Counted from the first letter of the stretch, positions 9,365 to 18,184 are shown. The stretch: DNA of 64,000 nucleotides from Gallionella sp. (GCA_028688275.1 JAQTYN010000011.1:1-64000); one strand, 5' to 3'. The notes: generated from the letters alone by a model not told the origin. Program-made: numbers and translations.

Positions 9365-9850
9365 TTACTGACAAGATTTAGGCAATAGTGTCAAAGGTAA
9401 GCCAGAACCTGAGGAGCCATTGTCTGCTGTTGGCATCGCCACTGAGGTGGTGGAGTGTGCCACATCGGCAGTATCAGGGCCATTCGCGCAAGTCCAAGCA
9501 CCTGTTAAGTTGTTATAGTCCATATGTACCATACGCCCTGTGATTTTGCTGCTCACGCCTGTTGTTTTGAACTGGGCTGTGATCGTTGTTTTTGCCCCAT
9601 TGCTAGTGACACCCGAAACATACTTGCCTGTTGTGACCGCACTGATTGCAGAAACAGCCCAAGAGCCATCGGTGGTGAACGCTTCGGTCATGGGTGTTTT
9701 CAGTCCATCCATTAACGTGAATGCTTCAGCAGCCTGTGCACGAGCGGTGTAATCACCATAAGCAGGAATCGCGACAGCTGCCAAAATACCGATAATCGCA
9801 ACAACGATCATCAATTCGATTAAGGTAAAACCTTTTTGCATAGTTTTCAT
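9365..9850 (-). CDS. pilA: Type IV major pilin (PilA-like)
   Basis: 161-residue prepilin with a short leader MKTMQKG and cleavage before FTLIEL, followed by the hydrophobic helix [24 protein letters not shown]. Two Cys near the end (WTCANG and the final KSCQ) form the usual C-terminal disulfide loop. Prepilin peptidase cleavage and polymerisation into a pilus for motility, adhesion or DNA uptake are family knowledge. AGGAGC lies just upstream of the ATG and a sigma-54 promoter about 60-75 bases upstream, as for many pilA genes. No other pil genes are nearby. A minor pilin cannot be fully excluded. Confidence 0.93.
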   Translation of the reverse strand: MKTMQKGFTLIELMIVVAIIGILAAVAIPAYGDYTARAQAAEAFTLMDGLKTPMTEAFTTDGSWAVSAISAVTTGKYVSGVTSNGAKTTITAQFKTTGVSSKITGRMVHMDYNNLTGAWTCANGPDTADVAHSTTSVAMPTADNGSSGSGLPLTLLPKSCQ

Positions 9851-10231
9851 TTTAAGCTCCTAGAGTAATAAAGTACCCGCCCACACTGGGTCTGGTGATG
9901 TGGGGCAACAGCAAATACCGTGCCGTATCTTATGATTTGACCATTTTGATGCTGGAATAGGGGATTTTTGCTTTGCTTGCGTCATGCTGACAAAATTTAG
10001 ACGATGTTCTTCGAAGGTAAGAAACCATAAAGTGACTTTATTTGACACAATAGCGACGAAAATATGCTGAGACTGAATGATGGCTGCATCACGGTGATCG
10101 TCCGTCATTTGCCGTATTTAATGTGTGGTCAGGACTAATGCGCACAATATCACCATATTTTGGAGAGTGTTTCAGATCGCTTAATTTCACGCAACGAGCG
10201 AGGTTAATCCTGACGGCTATTCACCTCGGGA
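9851..10231. other. Pilin upstream region, no gene
   Basis: 381 bases hold the pilin ribosome-binding site and sigma-54 promoter (9909-9926). The rest, about 9930-10231, probably contains activator sites and the 3' end of the secreted-protein transcript. An 82-codon open frame on the minus strand here has no protein-like composition and overlaps the promoter; it was not called. Confidence 0.6.
9909..9926 (-). promoter_or_regulatory. Sigma-54 promoter of the pilin gene
   Basis: On the minus strand the sequence CGGCACGGTATTTGCTG has the -24 GG (9924-9923) and -12 GC (9912-9911) separated by exactly 10 bases, close to consensus TGGCAC-N5-TTGC. Transcription would start near 9899, leaving a leader of about 50 nt with AGGAGC before the pilin ATG. 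PilR-type activation is inferred. Confidence 0.75.
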
Positions 10232-10660
10232 TCACGCTGGCTTTATCTGCCCCACTTTTTTCAAAGGGATAGGCGTGGGGCGTTGGGTGACCAGCGCAAT
10301 CATGACATATCCAGCGCGCTGCGTATTCTCAATCAATTGGTAATGACAAAACGCAAACGCAGTATTTTGGATGCATTCAAATTTTTGCTTGGCTAATACG
10401 TCTTGAGGGATGAACTTTTCGATATCGGCTGTTGAAGATATATTGAGTATGCAATCATTTTCGCAAGCCACACTTTCCCATTCTCCCGAAATTTTTCGCT
10501 GCTCAATGTCCCATTTGCCTGACTGCTCGGAAACATAAAACACGAAATTGGTTACTTCCCCTGTTTTGTGAACGATGGCATAAACACCCACATTGGATGA
10601 GTCAAAGCCAAAACAAACAGGCGAAAAAAGTAGTGTGAGTAAAATCAGCAGTTGCTTCAT
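10232..10660 (-). CDS. Hypothetical secreted protein
   Basis: 142 residues with a clear signal peptide, MKQLLILLTLLFSPVCFG. The mature part has four or more Cys (ACENDC, ECIQNTAFAFC), which suggests disulfides in the periplasm. I do not recognise the family. Start is set by GGGAAGTG upstream of the ATG; six further codons upstream are not needed. It lies 73 bases downstream of ettA on the same strand. Confidence 0.7.
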   Translation of the reverse strand: MKQLLILLTLLFSPVCFGFDSSNVGVYAIVHKTGEVTNFVFYVSEQSGKWDIEQRKISGEWESVACENDCILNISSTADIEKFIPQDVLAKQKFECIQNTAFAFCHYQLIENTQRAGYVMIALVTQRPTPIPLKKVGQIKPA

Positions 10661-10733
10661 GTCACTTCCCAAGTGCAAACAGGTAGTTGCGGGTCGGGTA
10701 TGATGTAGCGAATGTACCTAACCCGCAGCACTT

Positions 10734-12398
10734 CTACCGACTAATCGGTTTATACCGAATTCGTTTGGGTTGCGCGCCTGCTTCGCCTAGGCGTTTTTTC
10801 TTGTCGGCTTCGTATTCTTGATAATTGCCGTCGAAGAAGGTCCATTGGGATTCGCCTTCTGCTGCCAAAATATGCGTGGCGATGCGGTCTAAGAACCAGC
10901 GGTCATGGGAGATGACCATGACGCAGCCTGCGAATTCGAGCAATGCGTCTTCTAATGCGCGCAAGGTTTCCACGTCCAAATCATTGGAAGGTTCATCCAA
11001 TAACAGCACGTTGCCGCCAGCGATGAGGGTTTTGGCGAGGTGCAAGCGTCCGCGTTCGCCGCCTGATAAATTGCCGACGAGTTTTTGTTGGTCGCCGCCT
11101 TTGAAGTTAAAGCGTCCGATGTAGGCGCGGGCGGGGGTTTCGTATTTGCCGACGGTCAAAATGTCGTTGCCGCCTGAAATTTCGTCGAACACGGTTTTGT
11201 CGCCTGTCAATGCGTCGCGGGATTGATCCACATACGCCAATTTGACGGTTTTTCCGATATTGACTTCACCCGAATCTGGCTGTTCTTTGCCCGTAATCAT
11301 TTTGAACAAGGTCGATTTACCCGCGCCGTTCGGGCCGATGATCCCGACAATCGCGCCTGCGGGGATGGTGAAATTCAGTTTGTCGATCAGCAAACGGTCG
11401 CCAAAACTTTTACTCACGTCTTTGAATTCAATCACGTTATCGCCTAAACGATCCGCCACGGGAATAAAAATTTCCTGTGTTTCGTTACGTTTTTGGTATT
11501 CGTAATTGGACAATTCTTCAAAACGCGCCAGACGCGCTTTGGATTTGGCTTGACGCGCTTTGGGATTTTGGCGCACCCATTCCAATTCCTGTTTCATCGC
11601 TTTCATGCGTGCGCCTTCTTGCTTGGCTTCGGTTTCCAAGCGCGCTTCTTTTTGCTCTAACCAACTGGAATAATTGCCTTTCCAAGGAATACCTTGCCCG
11701 CGATCCAGTTCCAAAATCCATTCGGCGGCGTTGTCGAGGAAGTAGCGATCATGGGTGACGGCGACCACGGTACCAGGGAAACGCACCAAAAATTGTTCTA
11801 GCCAATCCACGGATTCCGCATCCAGATGGTTGGTCGGTTCGTCCAGCAACAGCATATCGGGCTTGGACAACAACAAACGGCACAACGCCACGCGACGTTT
11901 TTCACCGCCCGACAAATTTTTCACCACCGCATCCCACGCGGGCAAGCGCAACGCATCCGCCGCGATTTCAATTTGATGCTCAGGATCAGAACCAGCCGCC
12001 GCGATAATTGCCTCCAACCGCGCTTGCTCCGCCGCCAACGCGTCAAAATCCGCATCTTCCAGCGCGTAAGCGTCATACACCGCATCAAGTTGTTTTTGGG
12101 CAGAAAAAATCTCGCCCAAGCCATCTTCTACCGCTTCGCGCACGGTATGTTCAGGATTTAACTGCGGCTCTTGCGGCAAATAACCGATATTCAAATTCGG
12201 CATCGGAATCGCTTCGCCTTCGATGTCCTTGTCGATGCCCGCCATGATGCGCAGCACGGTGGATTTGCCCGAACCATTCAAGCCCAACACGCCAATTTTC
12301 GCGCCAGGGAAGAAAGACAAAGAGATATTTTTAAGAATTTGGCGTTTAGGAGGAACGATTTTCCCCACGCGATTCATGCTGAAAACGTATTGAGCCAT
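10734..12398 (-). CDS. ettA: Energy-dependent translational throttle protein EttA (ABC-F)
   Basis: 554-residue ABC-F protein with two ABC ATPase cassettes and no membrane segments. Walker A motifs GLNGSGKST and GPNGAGKST, signatures LSGGEKRRVALC and LSGGERGRLHLA, and Walker B LLLDEPTNHLD and LLLDEPSNDLD are intact. The start MAQYVFSMNRVGKIVPPKR is the EttA N terminus. The inter-domain linker region carries the KARQAKSKARL segment. EttA binds the ribosomal E site and gates the first elongation step according to ATP/ADP. Well conserved, monocistronic or leading the small secreted gene. Confidence 0.96.
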   Translation of the reverse strand: MAQYVFSMNRVGKIVPPKRQILKNISLSFFPGAKIGVLGLNGSGKSTVLRIMAGIDKDIEGEAIPMPNLNIGYLPQEPQLNPEHTVREAVEDGLGEIFSAQKQLDAVYDAYALEDADFDALAAEQARLEAIIAAAGSDPEHQIEIAADALRLPAWDAVVKNLSGGEKRRVALCRLLLSKPDMLLLDEPTNHLDAESVDWLEQFLVRFPGTVVAVTHDRYFLDNAAEWILELDRGQGIPWKGNYSSWLEQKEARLETEAKQEGARMKAMKQELEWVRQNPKARQAKSKARLARFEELSNYEYQKRNETQEIFIPVADRLGDNVIEFKDVSKSFGDRLLIDKLNFTIPAGAIVGIIGPNGAGKSTLFKMITGKEQPDSGEVNIGKTVKLAYVDQSRDALTGDKTVFDEISGGNDILTVGKYETPARAYIGRFNFKGGDQQKLVGNLSGGERGRLHLAKTLIAGGNVLLLDEPSNDLDVETLRALEDALLEFAGCVMVISHDRWFLDRIATHILAAEGESQWTFFDGNYQEYEADKKKRLGEAGAQPKRIRYKPISR

Positions 12399-12548
12399 GG
12401 TGATGTCAAGTCAGAAAAGAAAAGGGGCGTAGCTTACCGCAAAGCGGAGCGAAAGTAAGGAGGTGCACGACAAATTTGTCAGGGTTGTTCGTGTGGATAA
12501 CCGATTCATGCTTTATGATGCTGTTTTTATCATTGCAAACTATCCAAT

Positions 12549-13268
12549 ATGACGACTCATGATTTCCTGATTATGCTGATTCCCGCGCTGGTGGCTTTAG
12601 GTGGCGGTGTGATGGCGGCTGTTTGGACACCCAGCCATCAAACGCGCAGCCTGATCCAGCACTTCGCGGCAGGGGTGGTATTGGCGGCGTTGGCTGTGGA
12701 GTTGTTGCCCGAAATCGAGCGGGAACACGCGCCAGGGCTGGTGTTGATAGGCGCGTTCGCGCTGGGTAGTTTGTTTATGTATGGCTTAAAGCTCTGGACG
12801 ATGCATTTAGAACATCAGGCCTCACTGACAGATACCGCCACAGGACTAGGCATGGGGCTGTTGTTGGCTACGTTTATTGATGTTGCGACAGATGGCTTCA
12901 TTATTGGCGCGGGTTTCGCAGCGGGTGGCTCAACGGGGATGATACTGGCGTTAGGGTTGTCGGTAGAATTGCTATTTTTGGGGTTGGCACTGACTTCTGC
13001 CGCCACAGCAGGTTGGCGCATTATCGCCATTTCGGGCGCACTCGGGGCGACGGTGCTGGTCTCCGCTTTGCTGGGTAATTTGCTGTTGTCTGGTGCGTCA
13101 CACGCTGTCATTGGCGGCGCGCTGGCGTTCAGTGCAGCGGCTTTACTGTATTTGGTGACGGAAGAACTGTTGATGGAAGCACATGAAGTCGAAGAAAAAC
13201 CGATTTCCACCTTGGTGCTATTTGGGGGCTTTTTGGCGTTTTGGAGTATTCAGCTTCTCGGACAATAG
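12549..13268 (+). CDS. ZIP-family metal transporter
   Basis: 239-residue membrane protein with about seven or eight predicted helices. HFAAGVVLAALAVELLPE, DVATDGFIIGAGFAAG and VELLFLGLALTS correspond to ZIP helices 2, 4 and 5, but the usual His-Asn-x-Pro-Glu metal site of helix 4 reads DVATDG. It therefore resembles the divergent permease-like branch of ZIP; substrate is unknown. Start is the ATG of MTTHDFLIML. No same-strand partner gene is adjacent. Confidence 0.78.
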   Translation: MTTHDFLIMLIPALVALGGGVMAAVWTPSHQTRSLIQHFAAGVVLAALAVELLPEIEREHAPGLVLIGAFALGSLFMYGLKLWTMHLEHQASLTDTATGLGMGLLLATFIDVATDGFIIGAGFAAGGSTGMILALGLSVELLFLGLALTSAATAGWRIIAISGALGATVLVSALLGNLLLSGASHAVIGGALAFSAAALLYLVTEELLMEAHEVEEKPISTLVLFGGFLAFWSIQLLGQ

Positions 13269-13397
13269 CGCTACATGGGGTGATGGCTTATCTCTGCGAA
13301 AGAAGACCAAGCCACAGGTCGTGCCTATCTCTTTAGCCAAAAGAAAGCGGTTTTAGATAAAAAATGTTTCTTTTTTCATAACCATCGTCGTTCCTGT

Positions 13398-13886
13398 TCA
13401 AAGTCTAGGCGGAAATGCTTCAACGATTTTGTCTGGGACTTCGCGGCGGGTGGCTATACCGATTGCGCCTGCTTCAGCGATGGAAGTGACCATCACGGCA
13501 ATCAGCGTGGGGATGATGGCGATGCGGGTCATGGCGGTCCACATAATGTGTTGCATACTGGCTGAGTGCGCGGCTTGGCTAATCAGCCATGCGAGCAGAA
13601 TCAAGGTGGCGGAAATGGCGTAGCCTATCATCAGCCATTGGGCGTGTTGAAACGCTAATCGCCAATGCGCATCCACAAACCAAGTCGTATTCTTACGACT
13701 GCGCTGGTAAATGTAGCCCAATAACACAGCTGAACAACTGAGTGGAATCAATATGCCCACCATGCCCACTTTCATCGCGATCACGGCGGGGGTCATCAGC
13801 AAATGAATCAACAACGCGCCTGAGACGAATAAATTATGGGGCACTTGCGCTTGTTTAATCTGTGCCGCGCTGACTTCGTATTGCAT
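13398..13886 (-). CDS. Hypothetical membrane protein
   Basis: 162 residues with four predicted transmembrane helices (FVSGALLIHLLMTPAVIAM; GMVGILIPLSCSAVLLGYIY; MIGYAISATLILLAWLI; IAIIPTLIAVMVTSIAEAGAIG). Family not recognised. Start chosen at the ATG of MQYEVSAAQ; a TTG five codons upstream is possible. It is the gene downstream of the BPSS1780-like membrane protein, 73 bases away, same strand. Confidence 0.7.
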   Translation of the reverse strand: MQYEVSAAQIKQAQVPHNLFVSGALLIHLLMTPAVIAMKVGMVGILIPLSCSAVLLGYIYQRSRKNTTWFVDAHWRLAFQHAQWLMIGYAISATLILLAWLISQAAHSASMQHIMWTAMTRIAIIPTLIAVMVTSIAEAGAIGIATRREVPDKIVEAFPPRL

Positions 13887-13959
13887 GATGATAAAGCCCA
13901 AGAAATGAGATTCGCTATATTAGCAGAGTCTAATGCTTTTGGGCTTGCAGGTATTCTGA

Positions 13960-14751
13960 CTACTGTTGTGTCGTATCTGATGTGGGTGTTGTGTTGGTCG
14001 CAGGCAGGACGGTTTCTTGAGGAAAAATATTATAGTAAGCTGCATAAGCCGAGCCGATGAAAATAGGTGACACAACGATCATCAAGGCGGTATGAAATAA
14101 GGGCGGAAGTTGGATTAAAACCGCGTAGCCGAACATCAAAATCAGACTATAAATCGTCATCGGCGGAATGTTCGCCAGAAAAGCACGAATGCTCATTTGC
14201 AGCGCGGCGGGCGTAGTGAGGTCGTTGAATACGATCAGCATGGGTGCGAACTGCATGGATAATCCCAGGAAAATCATGGGGATGGAAATGAGAAAAAATA
14301 TTTTGATGAGGAGTGCCAGTCCATCTTCGCCTAGTAGTTTAAGGAGTTCCTCTGGATCATCCGTAGGTTTCCAGTTTTCGACAATATTGGACAGCGTGTC
14401 GCCGCCCAGCCACATGACGATGCCTGAAATGAGGATAAGCGTCAGCAACACGATGCTTCCCAATGAAATCAGTCTAGGGAGGTTCTGTTGAAATCCTGCC
14501 CACAAATGATTGATCTTGAGCGGCTGGTCTTCTGCCAATGCGTGGCATCCAATCAGCCAGCCCGCGACTAACACAGGGGATAGCAATACAGAAGCCACCG
14601 CCCCCACGCCGCCCAATTGTTCTAGCAGCGCAAAAATCGCAAAATTGATGGCAGATAGGGTCAGCCAAATCGTTGGATTGTGCATAAACAGCGAGTAGCC
14701 TTGTTGTATCCACACCAGACCACGTATGGCGGGTAAGCGATTGATTTTCAT
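13960..14751 (-). CDS. BPSS1780-like family membrane protein
   Basis: 263 residues with about six transmembrane segments and a start MKINRLPAIRGLVWIQQGYSLFMHNP that matches the betaproteobacterial BPSS1780 membrane family (recalled, not searched). A charged stretch KPTDDPEELLKLLGEDGL separates helices 3 and 4, and the tail is Thr/Pro-rich. Function unknown. AAGGAGCACA directly before the ATG is a strong ribosome-binding site. Confidence 0.75.
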   Translation of the reverse strand: MKINRLPAIRGLVWIQQGYSLFMHNPTIWLTLSAINFAIFALLEQLGGVGAVASVLLSPVLVAGWLIGCHALAEDQPLKINHLWAGFQQNLPRLISLGSIVLLTLILISGIVMWLGGDTLSNIVENWKPTDDPEELLKLLGEDGLALLIKIFFLISIPMIFLGLSMQFAPMLIVFNDLTTPAALQMSIRAFLANIPPMTIYSLILMFGYAVLIQLPPLFHTALMIVVSPIFIGSAYAAYYNIFPQETVLPATNTTPTSDTTQQ

Positions 14752-14845
14752 TGTGCTCCTTAAATTAAACTCCGCCGCTCACACGCATGGGGCGGGTACT
14801 AAGTACCTGACTATAAATTATCGTACAGTCGCAATTGCATTGATT

Positions 14846-14942
14846 GTGGGTACGAATTTATTCGTACATCGCCCGACAGGGCGAAAAATAAAGGTAAGAC
14901 GGGGAGATTTCACCCAAAAGCGTACGAATTTGTCGTACCCAC
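14846..14942. repeat. Palindromic intergenic element with nested hairpin
   Basis: Imperfect inverted arms of about 21 bases (14846-14867 and 14922-14942, each containing GTACGAATTT or its complement and ending in GTGGG/CCCAC) enclose a second perfect 6-bp hairpin (TCGCCC-GACA-GGGCGA, 14869-14884). It lies between thrB and the membrane-protein gene, both on the minus strand, and may be a mobile miniature element or a structured 3' end of the thrB transcript. Confidence 0.6.
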
Positions 14943-14999
14943 GGTTGGTTTGATTAGATTAAAAATACACGATTACTTATACGCTACTACTTATCTGCT

Positions 15000-15944
15000 T
15001 TACAGCCAAATGACCTCTGTCGCCGCGATGTGATGACGCAGTACGCGTTCAAAATGGCGTGGGTCGTGGGCATGAATCAACTCGCCGTCGCGGGGTAGAT
15101 ACATATCAAACAGACGCGACAGCCAGAAACGTAAAGCCGCCAAGCGCAGCATATTCGACCAAGCGGCTTGTTCGCTGGCTTGAAAAGGTCGCACCGCGTG
15201 ATAGGCGCGCAGGAAAGTTTGCGTGCGTTCACAATCCAGCTGCCCCGTTTCATGGTTCATACACCAATCATTGACGGTAATCGCCACGTCATACAGCAAC
15301 ACATCCTCGCAAGCGAAGTAAAAATCAATCAGCCCGCCGACTTGATCGCCATTGAGCAACACATTGTCACGGAATAAGTCCGCGTGGATCACCCCACGCG
15401 GCAGGTCGCTTGCGCAAGGTTGCGCGTGCAAGGCAATTTCTTGATTGAGGAGTGCGGTTTGTTCGGCATCCAAAAATGCGCTGACCAAGGGCGCGGTGGC
15501 GGCTCTCCACGCTGCGCCACGGGCATTGGGCAGGGCATCAGCACATTGTTGCCCCGCCAAATGCAGCTTCGCCAACATCTCGCCCACGGCATGGCATTGT
15601 GCCAAATTGGGCGTGAGCGTGGATTTGCCGCTTAATCGGCTGACCAAGCAGGCAGGCTTGCCTTTGATTTCACCCAAAAATTGCCCATGACGGTTGGCAA
15701 CAGGGGCGGGACAAGGCACACCATGCTGCGCCAGATGGGACATGAGATTGAGGTAGAACGGCAATTCCTCAGCGGTGAGCTTTTCAAACACGGTCAACAC
15801 ACATTGTTGCTGTTCGGTGGTGACGAAGTAGTTGGTATTCTCAATGCCAGCGGAAATGCCTTGCAAGTTGAGTAATTGCCCTAGGGCATAATCGCCCAGC
15901 CAAACGCTGAGTTCCGCTGGGGAAACGGTGGTAAAGACAGCCAT
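15000..15944 (-). CDS. thrB: Homoserine kinase, APH-type
   Basis: 314 residues of the aminoglycoside-phosphotransferase-fold ThrB, not the GHMP type. It starts MAVFTTVSPAELSVWLGDYALGQL; catalytic loop GVIHADLFRDNVLL and metal motif GLIDFYFACEDVLLYDVAI are intact. Phosphorylates homoserine for threonine synthesis. The DUF2782 gene is 9 bases upstream on the same strand, the usual betaproteobacterial pairing. Confidence 0.95.
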   Translation of the reverse strand: MAVFTTVSPAELSVWLGDYALGQLLNLQGISAGIENTNYFVTTEQQQCVLTVFEKLTAEELPFYLNLMSHLAQHGVPCPAPVANRHGQFLGEIKGKPACLVSRLSGKSTLTPNLAQCHAVGEMLAKLHLAGQQCADALPNARGAAWRAATAPLVSAFLDAEQTALLNQEIALHAQPCASDLPRGVIHADLFRDNVLLNGDQVGGLIDFYFACEDVLLYDVAITVNDWCMNHETGQLDCERTQTFLRAYHAVRPFQASEQAAWSNMLRLAALRFWLSRLFDMYLPRDGELIHAHDPRHFERVLRHHIAATEVIWL

Positions 15945-15953
15945 TATTGAAAA

Positions 15954-16373
15954 TTAGAAGCGGTGAATAATCCATTGCGGGGGGCGAAAGCCTGTATCCA
16001 GACTTTCCTGACGGGCGAATTTGCCATCGCCTCGGTCATCCACCAAATAATACGGCACGCCGCCTTTGGGGGTCACTTTAATCATATACAGCCGCCCCCC
16101 CATGCGATATTCCTCTATGGTTTGCTCGGCTTGTTTGGTGATCGTGACGCCGTTGTCGTCGCTCGTTGCCGCATCTTCCGTATTCACGGTTCTGGGAATA
16201 GTCGGCGTAGCGGATACCGATGAAGCCGTCGCAACCGACGATGCAGCGACGGGAGCGGACGCGACCATCATATCAGGGGGCGGCGGCAAGGGTTCAAGGT
16301 TGGCAGGTACAGGTTGTCCCGCAAAAGCGGTGAGCGACAAGCTGCTCAGCCATAAAAGGGCGAGTAAGCGCAT
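15954..16373 (-). CDS. DUF2782 periplasmic protein
   Basis: 139 residues: signal peptide MRLLALLWLSSLSLTAFAGQ, a Pro/Ala/Ser/Thr-rich linker (about 20-70) and the DUF2782 core (VTITKQAEQTIEEYRMGGRLYMIKVTPKGGVPYYLVDD). GAGGTAATTGCC precedes the chosen ATG; the longer upstream frame lacks a signal peptide and is excluded. Function unknown; typically next to thrB and polA. Confidence 0.88.
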   Translation of the reverse strand: MRLLALLWLSSLSLTAFAGQPVPANLEPLPPPPDMMVASAPVAASSVATASSVSATPTIPRTVNTEDAATSDDNGVTITKQAEQTIEEYRMGGRLYMIKVTPKGGVPYYLVDDRGDGKFARQESLDTGFRPPQWIIHRF

Positions 16374-16546
16374 GGCAATTACCTCGGTAAATGAGAAGGT
16401 CAGCATTTTAGCCGATGCGCCGCAAAACTGCGCGTATTGAATGTGGCATTTAAAAAAGCAGGCACGAGATTGCACCCCGAACGGTAGGGGCAAGGTTAAA
16501 CTAGCCGCCTTGAGGTTTCGTCGCAAAAGGGTTTTATGGGCAATAG

Positions 16547-16565
16547 AAAACCGTGGTCTGTCCCT
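16547..16565 (-). repeat. Copy 1 of the GACAGACCACGGTTTT repeat (reverse)
   Basis: The plus strand reads AAAACCGTGGTCTGTCCCT, the exact reverse complement of 17309-17327. The two form a perfect 19-bp inverted pair around the small lipoprotein gene. Confidence 0.85.
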
Positions 16566-16638
16566 TATTGCGCTTTACTTTCATTGCTTACCCACTCACT
16601 AGACACTAGACGAAGTACCACACACGGAGGATTTCTGC

Positions 16639-17334
16639 ATGAATACCTGTTGGTTGAAAAAAATCATCAAATTAGGATGGGTGTTAATAATGGTTGTGAG
16701 CATGAGTGCGTGTTCCAAAAGCTGGCAAGAAGAGGTGCAACTGCATGATGGCAGCAAGATCATTGTTGATCGCACAATCGATCGAGGGGGGCGACACGAG
16801 TTATTCAAAAGCTCGCCACTCAGCGAGCAGCGACTTTCTTGGACAATGCCTAATACAAACCAAACTGTCATCTGGGAAGACCATTACAGTGAAGACATAG
16901 GTAGTGGAAATTTCTTGGCGATGCTGGTGGAGGTGCATCAGGGCGTGGCATATGTAGTGGCGAACCCCATGGGGTGTTTGGCTTATAACAAATGGGGCAG
17001 ACCGAACCCACCTTATGTGGTCTTCAAATATCAGGACAAGGAATGGAAGCGTATTCCGCTGCAAGAACTACCAATGGAAATAAAATTTCCTAATCTCGTT
17101 ATTTCATCGCCAGATGATGTGGCAAAAAATGCCAAGTATGGACTGCTCTCGGCAGAGATGATTAAGCAGGAGAACGAGGGATTTAGCCAACCAGAATATC
17201 GCAGTATCTTGCGAGAGGCATTGCCGAATGTGGAGCGTGGTTGCGGCGAGATGGTTTATGACGGGAAGGGTGGTTGGATTGGAATTGGTTGGTTTAGCGG
17301 GAAAAACAGGGGACAGACCACGGTTTTACGGTGA
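16639..17334 (+). CDS. Hypothetical lipoprotein ending in a repeat
   Basis: 231 residues. The N terminus has a long positively charged signal peptide and lipobox SMSAC (Cys25). GGAGGA lies 7 bases before the ATG. The body contains YVVANPMGCLAYNKWGRPNPPYVVFKY; family not recognised. The last codons, encoding NRGQTTVLR, lie inside the 19-bp repeat at 17309-17327, so the present C terminus is partly repeat-derived. The next gene also encodes a small secreted protein and starts 31 bases later. Confidence 0.75.
   Translation: MNTCWLKKIIKLGWVLIMVVSMSACSKSWQEEVQLHDGSKIIVDRTIDRGGRHELFKSSPLSEQRLSWTMPNTNQTVIWEDHYSEDIGSGNFLAMLVEVHQGVAYVVANPMGCLAYNKWGRPNPPYVVFKYQDKEWKRIPLQELPMEIKFPNLVISSPDDVAKNAKYGLLSAEMIKQENEGFSQPEYRSILREALPNVERGCGEMVYDGKGGWIGIGWFSGKNRGQTTVLR
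17309..17327 (+). repeat. Copy 2 of the GACAGACCACGGTTTT repeat
   Basis: AGGGACAGACCACGGTTTT, exact inverted partner of 16547-16565. It overlaps the last codons of the lipoprotein gene. Confidence 0.85.
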
Positions 17335-17365
17335 ATGAAGAATTGTTTGAGATGAGGAGAATGGG

Positions 17366-17938
17366 ATGAAGAGTATCCACAGCACGCCCTTTGTGCTTAT
17401 CGCGATCTTTGTGATTTCAATTTTTTGTCCAACACCTGCCTATTCAGGAGAGAAAAATATGCAAGAACCCATTCATGAAAGTCTATGGAGTATTCCATTC
17501 CCCTTAGTGCAAGGTGGAGAAAAGATTGATGCGCTCGTGCGCGTCACCAAGCCAGGGTATCACTATTTCAATCTTGTTTTTGTTGAGAAGCAGGAGTGGA
17601 CGAAGGAAAAGAAAGATGACTTGATGAGAGTATTTCAAGGTTGGGCAAAAGTAGTCGAATTTTCGCATTCGCAACCCTATCCAATTAAAGTGCGATTTCA
17701 ACTGGATTCCGCTGATAACACAACCCAAGTACATATTGATGAGGTCGTGGCAGAGAGAAAACCAGGGTATCTCACGTTCTACCCGACAAGAGACACCATT
17801 TGGCGAGCTAATAATATCTATTTTCCTAAGCTGGAAGCGGGCATCTACCGAGTGAGGGTAGAGAGCCTCAATCCTTGCCCAGAGATCGCTTGGATCGAAA
17901 CATTGTTCCAATTTCAACGTGACAACCGTAAACCCTAG
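17366..17938 (+). CDS. DUF5625-like secreted protein
   Basis: 190 residues with signal peptide MKSIHSTPFVLIAIFVISIFCPTPAYS. The mature sequence (SLWSIPFPLVQGGEKIDALVRVTKPGYHYFNLVF, later KLEAGIYRVRVESL) resembles the DUF5625 family, which I recall as immune- or surface-related beta-sandwich proteins of unknown function; this is tentative. GATGAGGAGAATGGG before the ATG gives a good ribosome-binding site. Probably co-transcribed with the preceding lipoprotein gene. Confidence 0.7.
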   Translation: MKSIHSTPFVLIAIFVISIFCPTPAYSGEKNMQEPIHESLWSIPFPLVQGGEKIDALVRVTKPGYHYFNLVFVEKQEWTKEKKDDLMRVFQGWAKVVEFSHSQPYPIKVRFQLDSADNTTQVHIDEVVAERKPGYLTFYPTRDTIWRANNIYFPKLEAGIYRVRVESLNPCPEIAWIETLFQFQRDNRKP

Positions 17939-17950
17939 GAGAAATTTACC

Positions 17951-18079
17951 ATGCCCAAGGTCAAAGGGGGCAGCTTCGCAAAACAGGGGCTGACCACCAA
18001 AGAAAATAGGGGAGAAAAACAGGAAAAACTGGAAAAACAGGGAATAACTGGGGGCAGACCACGGTTTTGCCCTGCCTGA
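17951..18079 (+). CDS. Possible 42-residue ORF reading into a repeat
   Basis: An ATG 12 bases after the DUF5625-like stop has TAGGAGAA upstream and opens a 42-codon frame rich in Lys, Glu and Gln, ending ITGGRPRFCPA inside the repeat at 18052-18068. Good start signals argue for translation; lack of any recognisable family and the repeat-derived end argue it is a remnant. Confidence 0.3.
   Translation: MPKVKGGSFAKQGLTTKENRGEKQEKLEKQGITGGRPRFCPA
18052..18068 (+). repeat. Copy 3 of the GACAGACCACGGTTTT repeat
   Basis: GGGCAGACCACGGTTTT; differs from copy 2 only near its 5' end (GGGCAG for GGGACAG). Confidence 0.8.
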
Positions 18080-18143
18080 GGTCGCTTAGAAAATAGTTCA
18101 CTCGGCGCAGGTTCGGGAAGGGTGGGAGAGGAATCTCACTAAG

Positions 18144-18162
18144 AAAACCGTGGTTCGACCCT
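18144..18162 (-). repeat. Copy 4 of the GACAGACCACGGTTTT repeat (reverse)
   Basis: AAAACCGTGGTTCGACCCT on the plus strand, a diverged reverse copy facing copy 3 across about 75 bases. Confidence 0.75.
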
Positions 18163-18184
18163 TGTTTACGTGCCTTACAATCAG

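Noticed and set aside
9860-10108. 82-codon minus-strand frame upstream of the pilin gene
   Set aside because: It overlaps the sigma-54 promoter and has no protein-like features.
12480-12548. Short palindrome GACAAATTTGTC near 12470 considered as an operator
   Set aside because: A single short palindrome with no second copy and no linked regulator.
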